NCBI GenBank assembly: GCA_001298545.1 | Contig: LJCX01000022.1 | Span: 124,001-188,000, forward strand | DNA length: 64,000 nucleotides | Source: Actinobacteria bacterium OV320 | GTDB lineage: Bacteria; Actinomycetota; Actinomycetes; Streptomycetales; Streptomycetaceae | Direction: 5' to 3' | Shown: positions 1 to 12,517 of the stretch, one piece after another | How positions within the stretch are numbered: position 1 is the first letter of the stretch | Layout of the letters: each line of letters begins with the position of its first letter | Program-made: the position numbers and the translations under genes | The notes under the pieces: model-generated | What the model was told of the DNA's origin: nothing | Database searches by the model: none | The model's input: the letters and a program-made list of their open reading frames with translations, nothing else

Positions 1-1060
1 ACTGGTCGAGGCCGACGAGCACCGAGGCGCGCCGCAGCTCCGCCTTCGCGCGCGGCGTCAGCAGGTCCCGGGCGCCCGGCCCGAGCCCGACGACCGCGAG
101 CCGCCCGCGCCCGGGGCGCCGTACGACGGCACAGGTGGCCATCGCGGGCCGCCCGTCCGCGCGCTCCGACTTCCTCTTGGGGACGAGGAGTTCGCCCCCG
201 CCGATCAGGGCCGCCGCCTCCGCCACGGACGGCGTGCCGACGGCGGCGAGCGGCGCGTCGGACGGGTTCGGCACCTCGACGCCCGCCAGCTCCTCGGCGG
301 AGTACGTCACCACGGGCACGCCGAGCCGCCGGGCGGCCCCGACGATGCCCGGCTCGTCCGCCTTGGCGTCGACGGTGGCGAGCTCGGCGAGACTCCGGAC
401 GGACAGCCCGGCCTCCCGCAGCACGCCCTCGACCAGGTCGAGCACCTCGTCGGCCGGGGCGCCGCTGGACGCGCCGACCCCGACGACGAGGGACGGCGGA
501 CGCAGCAGCACCTCCCCGGACCCGGGCTCGACCGCACGGTCCGTCAGCCGCACGGTGTACGAACCCCGCTCCGCGAACGGCACCGGCGGCAGCGGCCACG
601 CCACCTCGGCGGCCAGCGCGACCGGCTCGCCGTCCAGCAGGGCCCGCGTCACGCCGGCCACATCGCCCTCCACGGGAAGGCCCAGCGTGTCGAGACCGGG
701 GATGCCGACGGCGTCCGTGGCCGTGGTCACCACCGGCTGCGCACCCAGCAACTCACCGACGGCCAGAGCGAGTTCGTTGGCGCCGCCGGCGTGCCCGCCG
801 ACCACCGGGACGGCGAACAGCCCGGCCTCGTCGACGCACACCACACCCGGGTCGGACGTCTTGTCGGACAGCAGGGGCGCGACCAGGCGGACGACCGCCC
901 CGGTCGCCAGGAAGCACACGAGCTGCTCGCACTCGGCGAACGCCCGCCGGACGGCGTCCCCGACCGGGCCGTCGTACACGCGGGTGCGGTCCGGCCAGGC
1001 CGCGGCCAGCCGGTCGCGCGCCGCGTCCCCCGCCGCGGTGGCGGAAATGAGGCCGATCAC
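1..1060 (-). CDS. cobJ: CbiG-CobJ fusion, precorrin-3B C17-methyltransferase (partial, C-terminus outside window)
   Basis: Only the first ~353 residues are present; the gene continues off the left edge. The N-terminal part (about residues 1-310) reads as the CbiG family (cobalt-precorrin-5A hydrolase), with a GLISATAAG strand near the start and the SLVVGVGASSGAPADEVL region near residue 190. From about residue 318 a tetrapyrrole methylase domain begins (VVGLGPG, then LLTPRAKAEL). This CbiG-CobJ order is the usual actinobacterial arrangement; CobJ contracts the corrin ring at precorrin-3B. The GTG start at 1060 follows an AAGGAG sequence lying inside the end of cobL, and the GTG overlaps the cobL TGA (GTGA), so the two genes are translationally coupled. 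The strand and operon match cobM-cobL upstream. Confidence 0.9.
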   Translation of the reverse strand, partial: MIGLISATAAGDAARDRLAAAWPDRTRVYDGPVGDAVRRAFAECEQLVCFLATGAVVRLVAPLLSDKTSDPGVVCVDEAGLFAVPVVGGHAGGANELALAVGELLGAQPVVTTATDAVGIPGLDTLGLPVEGDVAGVTRALLDGEPVALAAEVAWPLPPVPFAERGSYTVRLTDRAVEPGSGEVLLRPPSLVVGVGASSGAPADEVLDLVEGVLREAGLSVRSLAELATVDAKADEPGIVGAARRLGVPVVTYSAEELAGVEVPNPSDAPLAAVGTPSVAEAAALIGGGELLVPKRKSERADGRPAMATCAVVRRPGRGRLAVVGLGPGARDLLTPRAKAELRRASVLVGLDQ

Positions 1061-2337
1061 AGGGCTACTCCTTCTCGATGAACAGGGTGCGCGCCGACGG
1101 CGTCTCTGACACCCCACAGCAGGAAAACGGGATTGGTCGCGGCCAGCCGGGTCACGTCACCCGGCAGCGGCGCGAGCCGTGAGGAGTGCAGCAGCACACC
1201 GTCGCAGGCGAACCCGGCCTCGCCGAGCGCGGCGCGCACCGCCGGGACCCGGTCCAGCGCGGCCATCGCCACGACCACGCTCCGCCGGGCCCGCCGCGCG
1301 CACGCGCCGACGATGCCGGGCAGCTCACGCCCGCCACCGCCGACGAACACCGCGTCGGGATCGTCGAGTCCGGCCAGCGCGTCGGGCGCGCTGCCGTGCA
1401 CCACGTGCACGTCGACGCCGTGCGCCTCGGCGTTGGCGCGGATCCGCGCGACCCCGTCCGCCGCCTTCTCGACGGCGCTGACGGCGGCGCCGAGCCGCGC
1501 GCACTCCACGGCCACGGACCCCGACCCGGAGCCCACGTCCCAGACCAGGTCGCCGGAGCGCGGTCCGAGCCGGGCCAGGGCCAGCGCCCGCACCTCGAAC
1601 TTGGTGATCATCGAGTCGCGGTGGGCGAAGTCGCCCTCGTCCAGCGCCCATCCGGCGGGCCGGACCCCGGGCCCGGCCAGCGTCCGTACCGGACCGAGCG
1701 TCCGCGCCTCGTCCAGGCACAGGACGACACTCACCGCCGTACCCCAGTCGCGTCCGGCGGCCTCGCCGGGGGAGACGCGCTCCACCCGCTCGCCCGCCGG
1801 GTCGCCGAGCGCGCGGGCCACGACGAGCACCCGCCCGGGCGCGCTGCGCGCGAGCGCGGCGCCCAGCTCGGCGGGCCCGGCGCCCGGTCCGGTCAGGACG
1901 GCGACCTTCGGGTGGGCCCGGCAGACGTTGACGGCCGTCCGCGGATCGCGCCCGTGCGCGCTCACGACGACGGCGTCGTCCCAGGTCAGTCCGAGCCGCG
2001 CGAAGGCGGTGGCCACGGAGGACACACCGGGCCGGACGTCCAGCAGCTCCGGCCCGAACCGTTCGGCCAGCGCCCGCACGATCCCGAAGAACCCGGGGTC
2101 ACCGGAGGCCAGCACGACCACGCGCCGGTCCTTGGCGACGTACTCCTCCATGGCGTCGAGGGCCGGCGCGAGCGGACCGAGCACGATCCGCTCGACGGAC
2201 GCGGGCAGCCCCGCGGCGTCCAGATGGCGCCGCCCGCCCACGACGAGCTCGGCGCCGGCGAGGACCTCCCCGCCGGGCGCCGTCCCGGTGCCCGTACCGA
2301 CGACGGTGATCGGTCGGCCGGTGATCGGTCGGTTCAC
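1057..2337 (-). CDS. cobL: Precorrin-6Y C5,15-methyltransferase (decarboxylating), CbiE-CbiT fusion
   Basis: 426 residues. It methylates C5 and C15 of precorrin-6Y and decarboxylates the C12 acetate. The N-terminal CbiE-type tetrapyrrole methylase starts with ITVVGTGTG and carries LASGDPGFFGI near residue 85. The C-terminal CbiT domain has the Rossmann SAM site VWDVGSGSGS near residue 260. I chose GTG at 2337, which overlaps the cobM stop (GTGA) and puts the glycine-rich strand close to the N-terminus as in the family. The longer frame extending upstream to 2847 is only read-through in the wrong frame across cobM. The stop overlaps the cobJ start. Length and domain order are normal for aerobic CobL. 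Confidence 0.95.
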   Translation of the reverse strand: MNRPITGRPITVVGTGTGTAPGGEVLAGAELVVGGRRHLDAAGLPASVERIVLGPLAPALDAMEEYVAKDRRVVVLASGDPGFFGIVRALAERFGPELLDVRPGVSSVATAFARLGLTWDDAVVVSAHGRDPRTAVNVCRAHPKVAVLTGPGAGPAELGAALARSAPGRVLVVARALGDPAGERVERVSPGEAAGRDWGTAVSVVLCLDEARTLGPVRTLAGPGVRPAGWALDEGDFAHRDSMITKFEVRALALARLGPRSGDLVWDVGSGSGSVAVECARLGAAVSAVEKAADGVARIRANAEAHGVDVHVVHGSAPDALAGLDDPDAVFVGGGGRELPGIVGACARRARRSVVVAMAALDRVPAVRAALGEAGFACDGVLLHSSRLAPLPGDVTRLAATNPVFLLWGVRDAVGAHPVHREGVAL

Positions 2338-3152
2338 GTACTGGCACCCCGTGTCCGCAGCGCCCGGCGGGCCTCCGGGTCGGCCTTGCGATAGCCGTGG
2401 AAGTGACCGGGGTGGTACAGGTGCGAGCGGGTGCCGTGCGCGTCGAGGGCCGGGCCGACCAGGAAGAGGGTGTGCTTCCAGAGCTTGTGCTCCTTGACGG
2501 TCTCCTCCAGCGTCTCGATCGTGCACTTCACGACCAGCTCCTCCGGCCAGGTCGCCTGGTAGGCGATGACCACCGGCGTGGCGGTCGGGTAGCCGCCCTC
2601 CAGCAGCTCCCGCACCAGCTGACCGCTGCGCGCGGCCGACAGGAAGATCGCCATGGTCGTGCCGTGCTTCGCGAACTCCCGCACCTCCTCGCCGGGCGGC
2701 ATCGGCGTCTTGCCGCCGCCGAGCCGGGTGAGGACGACCGACTGCGCGACCTCGGGGATCGTCAGCTCGCGCCGGGCGAGCGCGGCGACGGCCGAGAAGG
2801 AGGACACCCCGGGCACGATCTCGGTCTCGACGCCGATCTCCTCGCACCGGTCGAGCTGCTCCTGCGTACCGCCCCAGAGCGCCGGATCGCCGGAGTGGAT
2901 GCGGGCGACCTTCAGCCCCTCCCGGCGGGCCCGCTCGTACACGGCGACGACGTCCTCCAGGGACATGGTCGCCGAGTCGAGGATCTCCGCGCCCTCGCGC
3001 GCGTGCTCGAGAACCTCCGCCTGGACCAGGCTCGCGGCCCAGATCACGACGTCGGCGTCGGCGATGGCACGCGCGGCGCGGAACGTCAGCAGGTCGGCGG
3101 CGCCGGGGCCGGCACCGACGAAGGTCACCTTGCCGGTGGGGGCATCGGCCAT
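2334..3152 (-). CDS. cobM: Precorrin-4 C11-methyltransferase
   Basis: 272 residues, the standard size for CobM, which adds the C11 methyl group in the aerobic B12 pathway. A single tetrapyrrole methylase domain is visible: VTFVGAGPG at the N-terminus, HSGDPALWGG near residue 85, VPGVSSFSA near 115 and a C-terminal FLVGPAL strand. ATG at 3152 was chosen because AGAGGA lies 9 bases before it; an in-frame ATG at 3173 has no ribosome site. It is first in the cobM-cobL-cobJ unit and is divergent from the ZIP transporter gene. No cobalamin aptamer is visible in the 110-base divergent gap, so control differs from that of the cbiB-led block. Confidence 0.95.
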   Translation of the reverse strand: MADAPTGKVTFVGAGPGAADLLTFRAARAIADADVVIWAASLVQAEVLEHAREGAEILDSATMSLEDVVAVYERARREGLKVARIHSGDPALWGGTQEQLDRCEEIGVETEIVPGVSSFSAVAALARRELTIPEVAQSVVLTRLGGGKTPMPPGEEVREFAKHGTTMAIFLSAARSGQLVRELLEGGYPTATPVVIAYQATWPEELVVKCTIETLEETVKEHKLWKHTLFLVGPALDAHGTRSHLYHPGHFHGYRKADPEARRALRTRGAST

Positions 3153-3262
3153 GGGTTCGGGTCCTCTCATCACGGGCGTTGTGTATGCATTACCGCTGTT
3201 TTGCGGGCTCGGCGGGTGGCGCGGATGTGCGCGATCGGGGGTTGATCGGATAGCAAGGGCCT

Positions 3263-3991
3263 ATGGCGGTCTTCGTCGCGCTCGGCGCGTTCCTCATGAC
3301 GCTGGCCGGCGGCTGGACGGCACAGCGCGTGACCGACCGCCGCCATCTGGTGCTGGGCCTGGCCGGCGGCCTGATGCTGGGCGTCGTCGGCCTGGATCTG
3401 CTGCCGGAGGCCCTGGAGGCGGCCGGCACCGAGGTCTTCGGCGTCCCGGCCGCGCTGCTGCTCTTCGTGGCGGGCTTCCTGCTGGCCCATCTGGTCGAAC
3501 GTCTGCTGGCGGTACGGCAGGCCGCGCACGGCGCCGAGGAGCACGACGGCCGGGCCCCCGAGGTCGGCCTGACGGCGGCCGCGGCGATGGTCGGCCACAG
3601 CGCCATGGACGGCGTGGCGATCGGCGCGGCCTTCCAGGTCGGCGGCGGCATGGGCATCGCCGTAGCCCTCGCGGTCATCGCCCACGACTTCGCGGACGGC
3701 TTCAACACCTACACGATCACGAGCCTGTACGGGAACGACCGCCGCAAGGCCCTGGCCATGCTGTTCGCGGACGCGGCCGCACCGGTCGTCGGCGCGGCCT
3801 CGACGTCCTTCGTCACCATCCCCGAGCAACTGCTGGGCGCCTATCTGGGCTTCTTCGGCGGCGCGCTCCTCTATCTGGCGGCCGCCGAGATCCTCCCCGA
3901 GGCGCACCACGAACACCCCGCCCGCTCGACCGTGCTGTGCACGATCGCGGGCGCGGCCTTCATCTGGCTGGTGGTGGGCCTGGCCTCGTGA
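3263..3991 (+). CDS. ZIP family divalent metal transporter
   Basis: 242-residue polytopic membrane protein. The ZIP signature is clear: VGHSAMDGVAIGAA near residue 110 and HDFADGFNT near residue 140, both with the His/Asp residues that line the metal path, plus a Glu/His-rich EILPEAHHEHP segment near residue 212. A His/Glu-containing loop (HGAEEHDGR) lies in the variable cytosolic region. The gene sits on the plus strand between two minus-strand cobalamin blocks, divergent from cobM and ending 17 bases from the end of cobI. The setting suggests uptake of a metal needed by the pathway (Co2+, Zn2+ or similar), but substrate cannot be read from sequence. ATG at 3263 is used. Confidence 0.88.
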   Translation: MAVFVALGAFLMTLAGGWTAQRVTDRRHLVLGLAGGLMLGVVGLDLLPEALEAAGTEVFGVPAALLLFVAGFLLAHLVERLLAVRQAAHGAEEHDGRAPEVGLTAAAAMVGHSAMDGVAIGAAFQVGGGMGIAVALAVIAHDFADGFNTYTITSLYGNDRRKALAMLFADAAAPVVGAASTSFVTIPEQLLGAYLGFFGGALLYLAAAEILPEAHHEHPARSTVLCTIAGAAFIWLVVGLAS

Positions 3992-4008
3992 CCCGGCGGC
4001 GGACGGAC

Positions 4009-4740
4009 TCACAGCTTGCCGCCCCGGCCGCCCTCGCGCCGCGCGGGCGCGATGAGCGTGGAGAGATACGGCAGCGGCTCGCCGTCCAGCTCCCCGGCGG
4101 GCCGGATGGACTCCTCGGCGAGACCGAGCGCCGACCCCCACACGGCGTCCCCGATCCGCCCGGTCTCCCGCAGCGCCTCGGCGACCTCGGCGGCCTGCCG
4201 TCCGAACTTGTAGGCCACGACCGTCCCCGGCCCGGCGAGCGCGTCCTTCAGCACGGCCGAACCCGCGGTCACCGGCACCAGCGTCAACGGCTCGGTGCCC
4301 TCGGTCAGCACCGCGCCCGACCGCGCCGCGAGATCCTGCATGGCGGTGATCCCCGGGACGGTCTCGATCACCACGCCCGGCACCGACTCCACGATCGTCT
4401 GCGCGAGATAGGTGAACGTGGAGTACACGTTGGGATCGCCGATGGTCGCGAAGGCGACGCTGCCGTGCTGCCGCAGCAACGCGGCGACCCGCTCCCCGGC
4501 GGCGTCCCAGGCCGCCTCCCGCCGGGCCCGGTCGGTCCGCTCGTTGAGCGCGAAGACGACCCGGACGATCTTCTCCGCCGGCGCGTAGTGCAGCACGGTG
4601 GCCTCGGCCCGCCCGCGCTCCCCGCTGTCCATCACGGGCACCACGACGACCTCGGCGGCCCGCAGCGCGTTGACGCCCTTGACGGTCACCAGCTCCGGAT
4701 CCCCGGGACCCACCCCGACTCCGACCAGCTTGCTGCTCAT
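4009..4740 (-). CDS. cobI: Precorrin-2 C20-methyltransferase
   Basis: 243 residues. CobI methylates C20 of precorrin-2, the first committed step of corrin formation. It is a single tetrapyrrole methylase domain: KLVGVGVGPGDPELVTVKG at the N-terminus, ATIGDPNVYSTFTY near residue 95 and VPGITAMQDLAA near 120. ATG at 4740 overlaps the cobB stop (ATGA), so the gene is coupled to cobB and is the last gene of the riboswitch-led operon. A longer frame upstream to 5082 is out-of-frame read-through of cobB. Its 3' end faces the ZIP gene with only 17 bases between, and no obvious terminator fits there. Confidence 0.95.
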   Translation of the reverse strand: MSSKLVGVGVGPGDPELVTVKGVNALRAAEVVVVPVMDSGERGRAEATVLHYAPAEKIVRVVFALNERTDRARREAAWDAAGERVAALLRQHGSVAFATIGDPNVYSTFTYLAQTIVESVPGVVIETVPGITAMQDLAARSGAVLTEGTEPLTLVPVTAGSAVLKDALAGPGTVVAYKFGRQAAEVAEALRETGRIGDAVWGSALGLAEESIRPAGELDGEPLPYLSTLIAPARREGGRGGKL

Positions 4741-6194
4741 GACGTCCGGCACCTCTCCACGAACCGACGGGCCACACCGGGCTCGGACGCCCAGTGCGTG
4801 TGCAGATAACTCGCGTGCACACCGCGCTCCACAAAACCTTCGACCCGCCGCGGGGCCAGCACACCCCAGGCGGGAGCCGCCCCCGAGCCGGGCTCGACGA
4901 CGGTCCGGTGGAACTCGTGTCCGCGCATCCGCGTCCCGGCCACGGCCAGCACGCTGTCGCTCACGGCCACGGCGTCCCGGTACCCGAGCGTGAGCCGCTC
5001 GCTCATCCGCGCGCCGGCGTCGAGCACCCCGCACATCGGCAGCCCGTCCAGCTCCCGGCACAGGTACAGCAGCCCGGCACACTCCGCGGCGACCGGGGCT
5101 CCGGCCTCCACGAGCGCGCGGACCTCCTTGCGCAGCGCCTCGTTCCCGGACAGCTCGGCGGCGTACACCTCGGGAAACCCACCCCCGATGACCAGCCCAC
5201 GGGTCCCTTCCGGCAGCCCCTCGTCCCGCAGCGGATCGAACACGACCACCTCGGCCCCGGCAGCGCTGAGCAACTCGGCATGCTCGGCATAGGAGAAGGT
5301 GAACGCAGCCCCACCGGCGACGGCGACCCGCACTCTCCTTTCCAGCCCGTCCGGCGATTGAGGACGAGGCCCTTCAGGCCGAAAGCGGGGGTCTGGGGGC
5401 GCAGCCCCCAGGGTCGGGACGGGAAGGGGCGGTGGGGGCGAGGAATCAAGCGCCTCGGCCGCGTCCCAGGCCGCACCCGACAGAACCCCCGCACCACGAG
5501 CCAGCGCGACCAGGGCCTCAAGATCGCACCCTTGGGCAACCTGCGCCCCCATGGCCGCGACGGAGTCCACCGCGGCAGCCCGCCGCTCGGCGACCGGCAC
5601 CAACCCCAGATGCCGGGACGGCGTATCCACCTGAGCCACCCGCCGCAGCACACCCAGCACCGGCACCCCGGCCGCGTCGAGCGCCTCCCGCAGCAATTCC
5701 TCGTGCCGATCGGACGCGACCTTGTTCAAGATCACGCCCCCGATCCGCACCTCCGGATCCCAGGAGGCGAACCCGTGCACGAGCGCGGCCACGGACCGCG
5801 ACTGCGACGAGGCGTCGACCACGAGCACGACCGGCGCCCGCAGCAGCTTCGCCACCTGGGCGGTGGACGCCAGCTCACCCTCCCCGGCGGCCCCGTCGAA
5901 CATCCCCATGACCCCTTCGACCACGGCGATGTCACACCCGCGAGCACCGTGTGCGAACAGCGGCCCGACCAGCTCGGGACCGCACAGATACGCGTCGAGG
6001 TTGCGCCCCGTCCGCCCGGTCGCGAGCGCGTGGTACCCGGGGTCGATGTAGTCCGGCCCGACCTTGTGCGGGGACACGACGAGCCCCCGCGCGGTGAGCG
6101 CGGCCATCAACCCGGTGGCGACGGTGGTCTTGCCGGAGCCCGAGGAGGGCGCGGCGACGACCAGCCGGGGGACGGAGGACGGGGAGGTCAGCAC
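4737..6194 (-). CDS. cobB: Cobyrinate a,c-diamide synthase (CobB/CbiA)
   Basis: 485 residues. It amidates the a and c side chains of (hydrogeno)cobyrinate using glutamine and ATP. The N-terminal half is a dethiobiotin-synthase-like ATPase with P-loop APSSGSGKTTV near residue 15 and HKVGPDYIDP near 43. The C-terminal half is a class I glutamine amidotransferase with nucleophile region PVAAECAGLLYL and ..HEFH near the end. Between them residues ~250-285 form a Pro/Ser-rich linker encoded by what looks like a dispersed Streptomyces repeat (5341-5445). The GTG start at 6194 follows cobO by 4 bases; the stop overlaps cobI. It is somewhat longer than usual because of the linker. Confidence 0.93.
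   Translation of the reverse strand: MLTSPSSVPRLVVAAPSSGSGKTTVATGLMAALTARGLVVSPHKVGPDYIDPGYHALATGRTGRNLDAYLCGPELVGPLFAHGARGCDIAVVEGVMGMFDGAAGEGELASTAQVAKLLRAPVVLVVDASSQSRSVAALVHGFASWDPEVRIGGVILNKVASDRHEELLREALDAAGVPVLGVLRRVAQVDTPSRHLGLVPVAERRAAAVDSVAAMGAQVAQGCDLEALVALARGAGVLSGAAWDAAEALDSSPPPPLPVPTLGAAPPDPRFRPEGPRPQSPDGLERRVRVAVAGGAAFTFSYAEHAELLSAAGAEVVVFDPLRDEGLPEGTRGLVIGGGFPEVYAAELSGNEALRKEVRALVEAGAPVAAECAGLLYLCRELDGLPMCGVLDAGARMSERLTLGYRDAVAVSDSVLAVAGTRMRGHEFHRTVVEPGSGAAPAWGVLAPRRVEGFVERGVHASYLHTHWASEPGVARRFVERCRTS
5341..5445. repeat. Dispersed Streptomyces repeat element inside cobB
   Basis: About 105 bases inside cobB resemble a repeat I recognise from intergenic regions of many Streptomyces genomes. 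It has a leader with CCGTCCGGCGATTGAGGAC, then a G-rich stretch, then an 8-base inverted repeat (CTGGGGGC, loop GCA, GCCCCCAG) and a G-rich tail. Here it is in frame and codes for the Pro-rich linker of CobB. There is no second copy in this window, so the identification rests on memory, not on a search. Confidence 0.6.
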
Positions 6195-6198
6195 GGCG

Positions 6199-6798
6199 TC
6201 ACCACTCGATACCCCGCTGCCCCTTCTGGCCCGCGTCCATCGGATGCTTGACCTTGGACATGTCGGTGACGAGGTCGGCGACGTCGACGAGCTTCTCCGG
6301 CGCGTTCCGCCCGGTGATCACGACATGCTGGGTACCGGGCCGGTCCCGCAGCACGGAGACGACCTCGTCCGTGTCGACCCAGCCCCAGTGCATCGGGTAC
6401 GCGAACTCGTCGAGCACGTACAGCTTGTACGTCTCGGCGGCGAGATCCCGCTTGACCTGCTCCCAGCCCTCGCGGGCCTTCTCCTCGTTGTCCATCTGGG
6501 AGTCCCGCTGGACCCAGGACCACCCCTCGCCCATCTTGTGCCAGTCGACGGAGCCGCCCTCGCCGGAAGCGCCCAGCACGCGCAGCGCGTTCTCCTCGCC
6601 GACCTTCCACTTCGCCGACTTGACGAACTGGAACACCCCGATGGGCCATCCCTGGTTCCAGGCCCGCAGCGCGAGCCCGAAGGCGGCGGTGGACTTGCCC
6701 TTGCCGACTCCCGTGTGCACGACGACCAGCGGCCGGTTGCGTCGCTGACGTGTGGTCAGCCCGTCGTCCGGCACCACACTCGGCTGTCCCTGAGGCAT
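6199..6798 (-). CDS. cobO: Cob(I)yrinic acid a,c-diamide adenosyltransferase
   Basis: 199 residues, the usual size of the CobA/CobO family, which transfers adenosyl from ATP to Co(I) corrinoids. The P-loop is VHTGVGKGKST (about residues 27-37), followed by ..AFGLALRAWNQGW. Conserved YVLDEFAYPMHWGW lies near residue 128 and VVITGRNAP near 160. The ATG at 6798 shares one base with the chlID stop (TAATG), a tight coupling, and cobB follows after 4 bases. It makes the adenosylated intermediate used by CobQ and CbiB further along the same operon. Confidence 0.95.
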   Translation of the reverse strand: MPQGQPSVVPDDGLTTRQRRNRPLVVVHTGVGKGKSTAAFGLALRAWNQGWPIGVFQFVKSAKWKVGEENALRVLGASGEGGSVDWHKMGEGWSWVQRDSQMDNEEKAREGWEQVKRDLAAETYKLYVLDEFAYPMHWGWVDTDEVVSVLRDRPGTQHVVITGRNAPEKLVDVADLVTDMSKVKHPMDAGQKGQRGIEW

Positions 6799-8863
6799 TA
6801 CGCGGCCCTCCTCGAAGTCCCCTGCACGTCCCTGACCAGCCCTGCGATGGAGTCGGCCCGCAGCTCGTCCAGCGTCACGGCGGTACCCCCCAGCTCGCCC
6901 GCGAGCTGCCCCGCGAGCCCCAGCCGCACGGGCCCCGACTCGCAGTCGACGACCACCGACGCGATCGACTCGGCGGCGAACAACCGTGCCGCCCGCCCGG
7001 CGAGGGCGACCGGCTCCGGGCCACCGGTGGCCCGTCCGTCCGTCACCACGACGACCAGCGCCCGCCGGGCCGGATCCCGCAGCCGCTCGACGCGCAGCAC
7101 GTCGTGCGCCTTGAGCAGCCCGGCGGCGAGCGGCGTCCGCCCGCCGGTGAGCAGCGACTCCAGCCGTACGGCGGCGGCGTCCACCGACGAGGTGGGCGGC
7201 AGCGCGAGGTCCGCGGCCGTCCCCCGGAAGCTGACGAGCCCCACCTTGTCGCGCCGCTGATAGGCGTCGAGCAGCAGCGACAGCACGGCACCCTTCACCG
7301 CGCTCATCCGCTGCCGGGCCGCCATCGACCCGGACGCGTCCACCACGAACAGCACGAGGTTGCCCTCACGCCCCTCCCGGGTCGCCTGCCGCAGATCGTC
7401 CCGGCGTACGACGAGCCCGCGCCCGGACCGCCCCCGCTGCCGCTGGTGCGGGGCGGCGGCCATCACCGTGGCGGCCAGGTGCAGCTTGGTCAGCGTCCCG
7501 CGGGGCCGCCGCGCACCCGTCGTGCGCCCGTGCTCGGTCCGCGCCCGTGAGCGCCGTCCGGCCGCGCCCTCACCGATCCCGGGCACGCTCAGCACCTTCG
7601 TACGGAACGGCTCGGCGGCCCGTACGGCGGACTGCTCCCCGGCACCGGAACCGGCGGGCCGCGGCTCCCCGTCCTTGCCGTTCTCCGGGCTCTCCGGGCG
7701 TTCCGGGCTCTCGGCCGTCCCGTCGGAATCGGGCCGGTCGGCGGTGTCGTCGCCCTGCGGCCCGTCGCCGTCGGACCGCGGCGGCTCCCCGCCGTCCCCG
7801 CCGCCGTCCCCGCCGCCGGGCCCGTCGGGGTCGGGCTCGGGGTCCTCGTCGTCCGGGCCGGCGAACTCCTCCAGCGTGTCGTCGAGTTTGTCCTCGTCGA
7901 GCCCCGGGGCGTCGAAGGGGTTGCGGCGCCGGCGGTGCGGCAGCGCCAGCAGCGCCGCCTGCCGTACGTCCTCCGCGAGCACGTCCGTGCGCCCGGCCCA
8001 GGCGGCCAGCGCCGTGGCCGTCCGTGCCATCACGATGTCGGCCCGCATGCCGTCCACCTCGAAGGCGGCGCAGGTCGCCGCGATCTGCCGCAGCGCCCCG
8101 TCGCCCAGCCGCACCGAGGGCAACAGCTTGCGCGCCGCCACGATCCGCCCGCGTACGGCGCTCTCCTCGTCCGCCCACCGCTCGGCGAAACCGGCCGGAT
8201 CGTCGTCGTAGGCGAGCCTGCGGCGGACGACCTCCACCCGCTGGTCGGGCTCGCGCGAGGCGGCCACCTCCACCGTCAGCCCGAACCGGTCGAGCAACTG
8301 CGGCCGCAGCTCGCCCTCCTCGGGGTTCATCGTCCCGACCAGCAGGAACCGCGCGGCGTGGCGCACGGAGACACCCTCGCGCTCCACGTACGAGGCACCC
8401 ATCGCGGCCGCGTCGAGCAGCAGGTCGACCAGGTGGTCGTGCAGGAGGTTGACCTCGTCGACGTACAGGATCCCGCGGTGCGCGTCCGCGAGGAGCCCCG
8501 GCTCGAAGGCCTTGACGCCCTCGGCGAGCGCCCGCTCGATGTCGAGGGCGCCGACCAGCCGGTCCTCGGAGGCGCCGACGGGCAGTTCGACCATCCGGGC
8601 CGGCCGGGTCTCGAAGGCCCCCGGCTCGTGCGGCCCGTCCGGGCAGGCGGGGTCGGGGGAGTCGGGGTCGCAGGAGAACCGGCAGCCGGAGACCACGTCC
8701 AGGGCGGGCATGAGCGCCGCGAGGGCGCGGACGGCCGTGGACTTGGCGGTGCCCTTCTCACCACGGACCAGCACCCCGCCCACCGCGGGCGAGACGGCGT
8801 TCAGCAGCAGCGCGAGCCGCAGGTCGTCCTGGCCGACGACGGCCGTGAACGGGAAAGGAGTAC

Positions 8864-8867
<4 letters not shown>
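6798..8867 (-). CDS. Putative cobaltochelatase, ChlI-ChlD type AAA+/VWA fusion
   Basis: 689 residues. The N-terminal AAA+ ATPase resembles magnesium-chelatase ChlI/BchI: Walker A GEKGTAKST near residue 38, Walker B ILYVDEVNLL near 130. An acidic, Gly/Pro/Asp-rich linker spans roughly residues 335-410 (GGDGGGDGG). The C-terminal part is a von Willebrand A domain with a MIDAS motif DASGSMAAR near residue 508, as in ChlD/BchD. It lies directly after cobN, so it is the ATPase partner that replaces CobS/CobT for cobalt insertion in actinobacteria. GTG at 8867 overlaps the cobN stop (GTGA); its own stop overlaps the cobO start. Longer upstream read-through to 9848 is a shadow frame. Confidence 0.92.

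Positions 8868-12513
<3,646 letters not shown>

Positions 12514-12517
<4 letters not shown>

Noticed and set aside
1057..2847. A 596-codon minus-strand frame covering cobL and part of cobM
   Set aside because: Only the part from 2337 has CobL sequence; upstream it is out-of-frame read-through of cobM. The same applies to extended frames around cobI, chlID, cobN, cobQ and pmbA.
3153..3262. Second cobalamin riboswitch upstream of cobM
   Set aside because: The gap is too short and none of the conserved aptamer core sequences are present.
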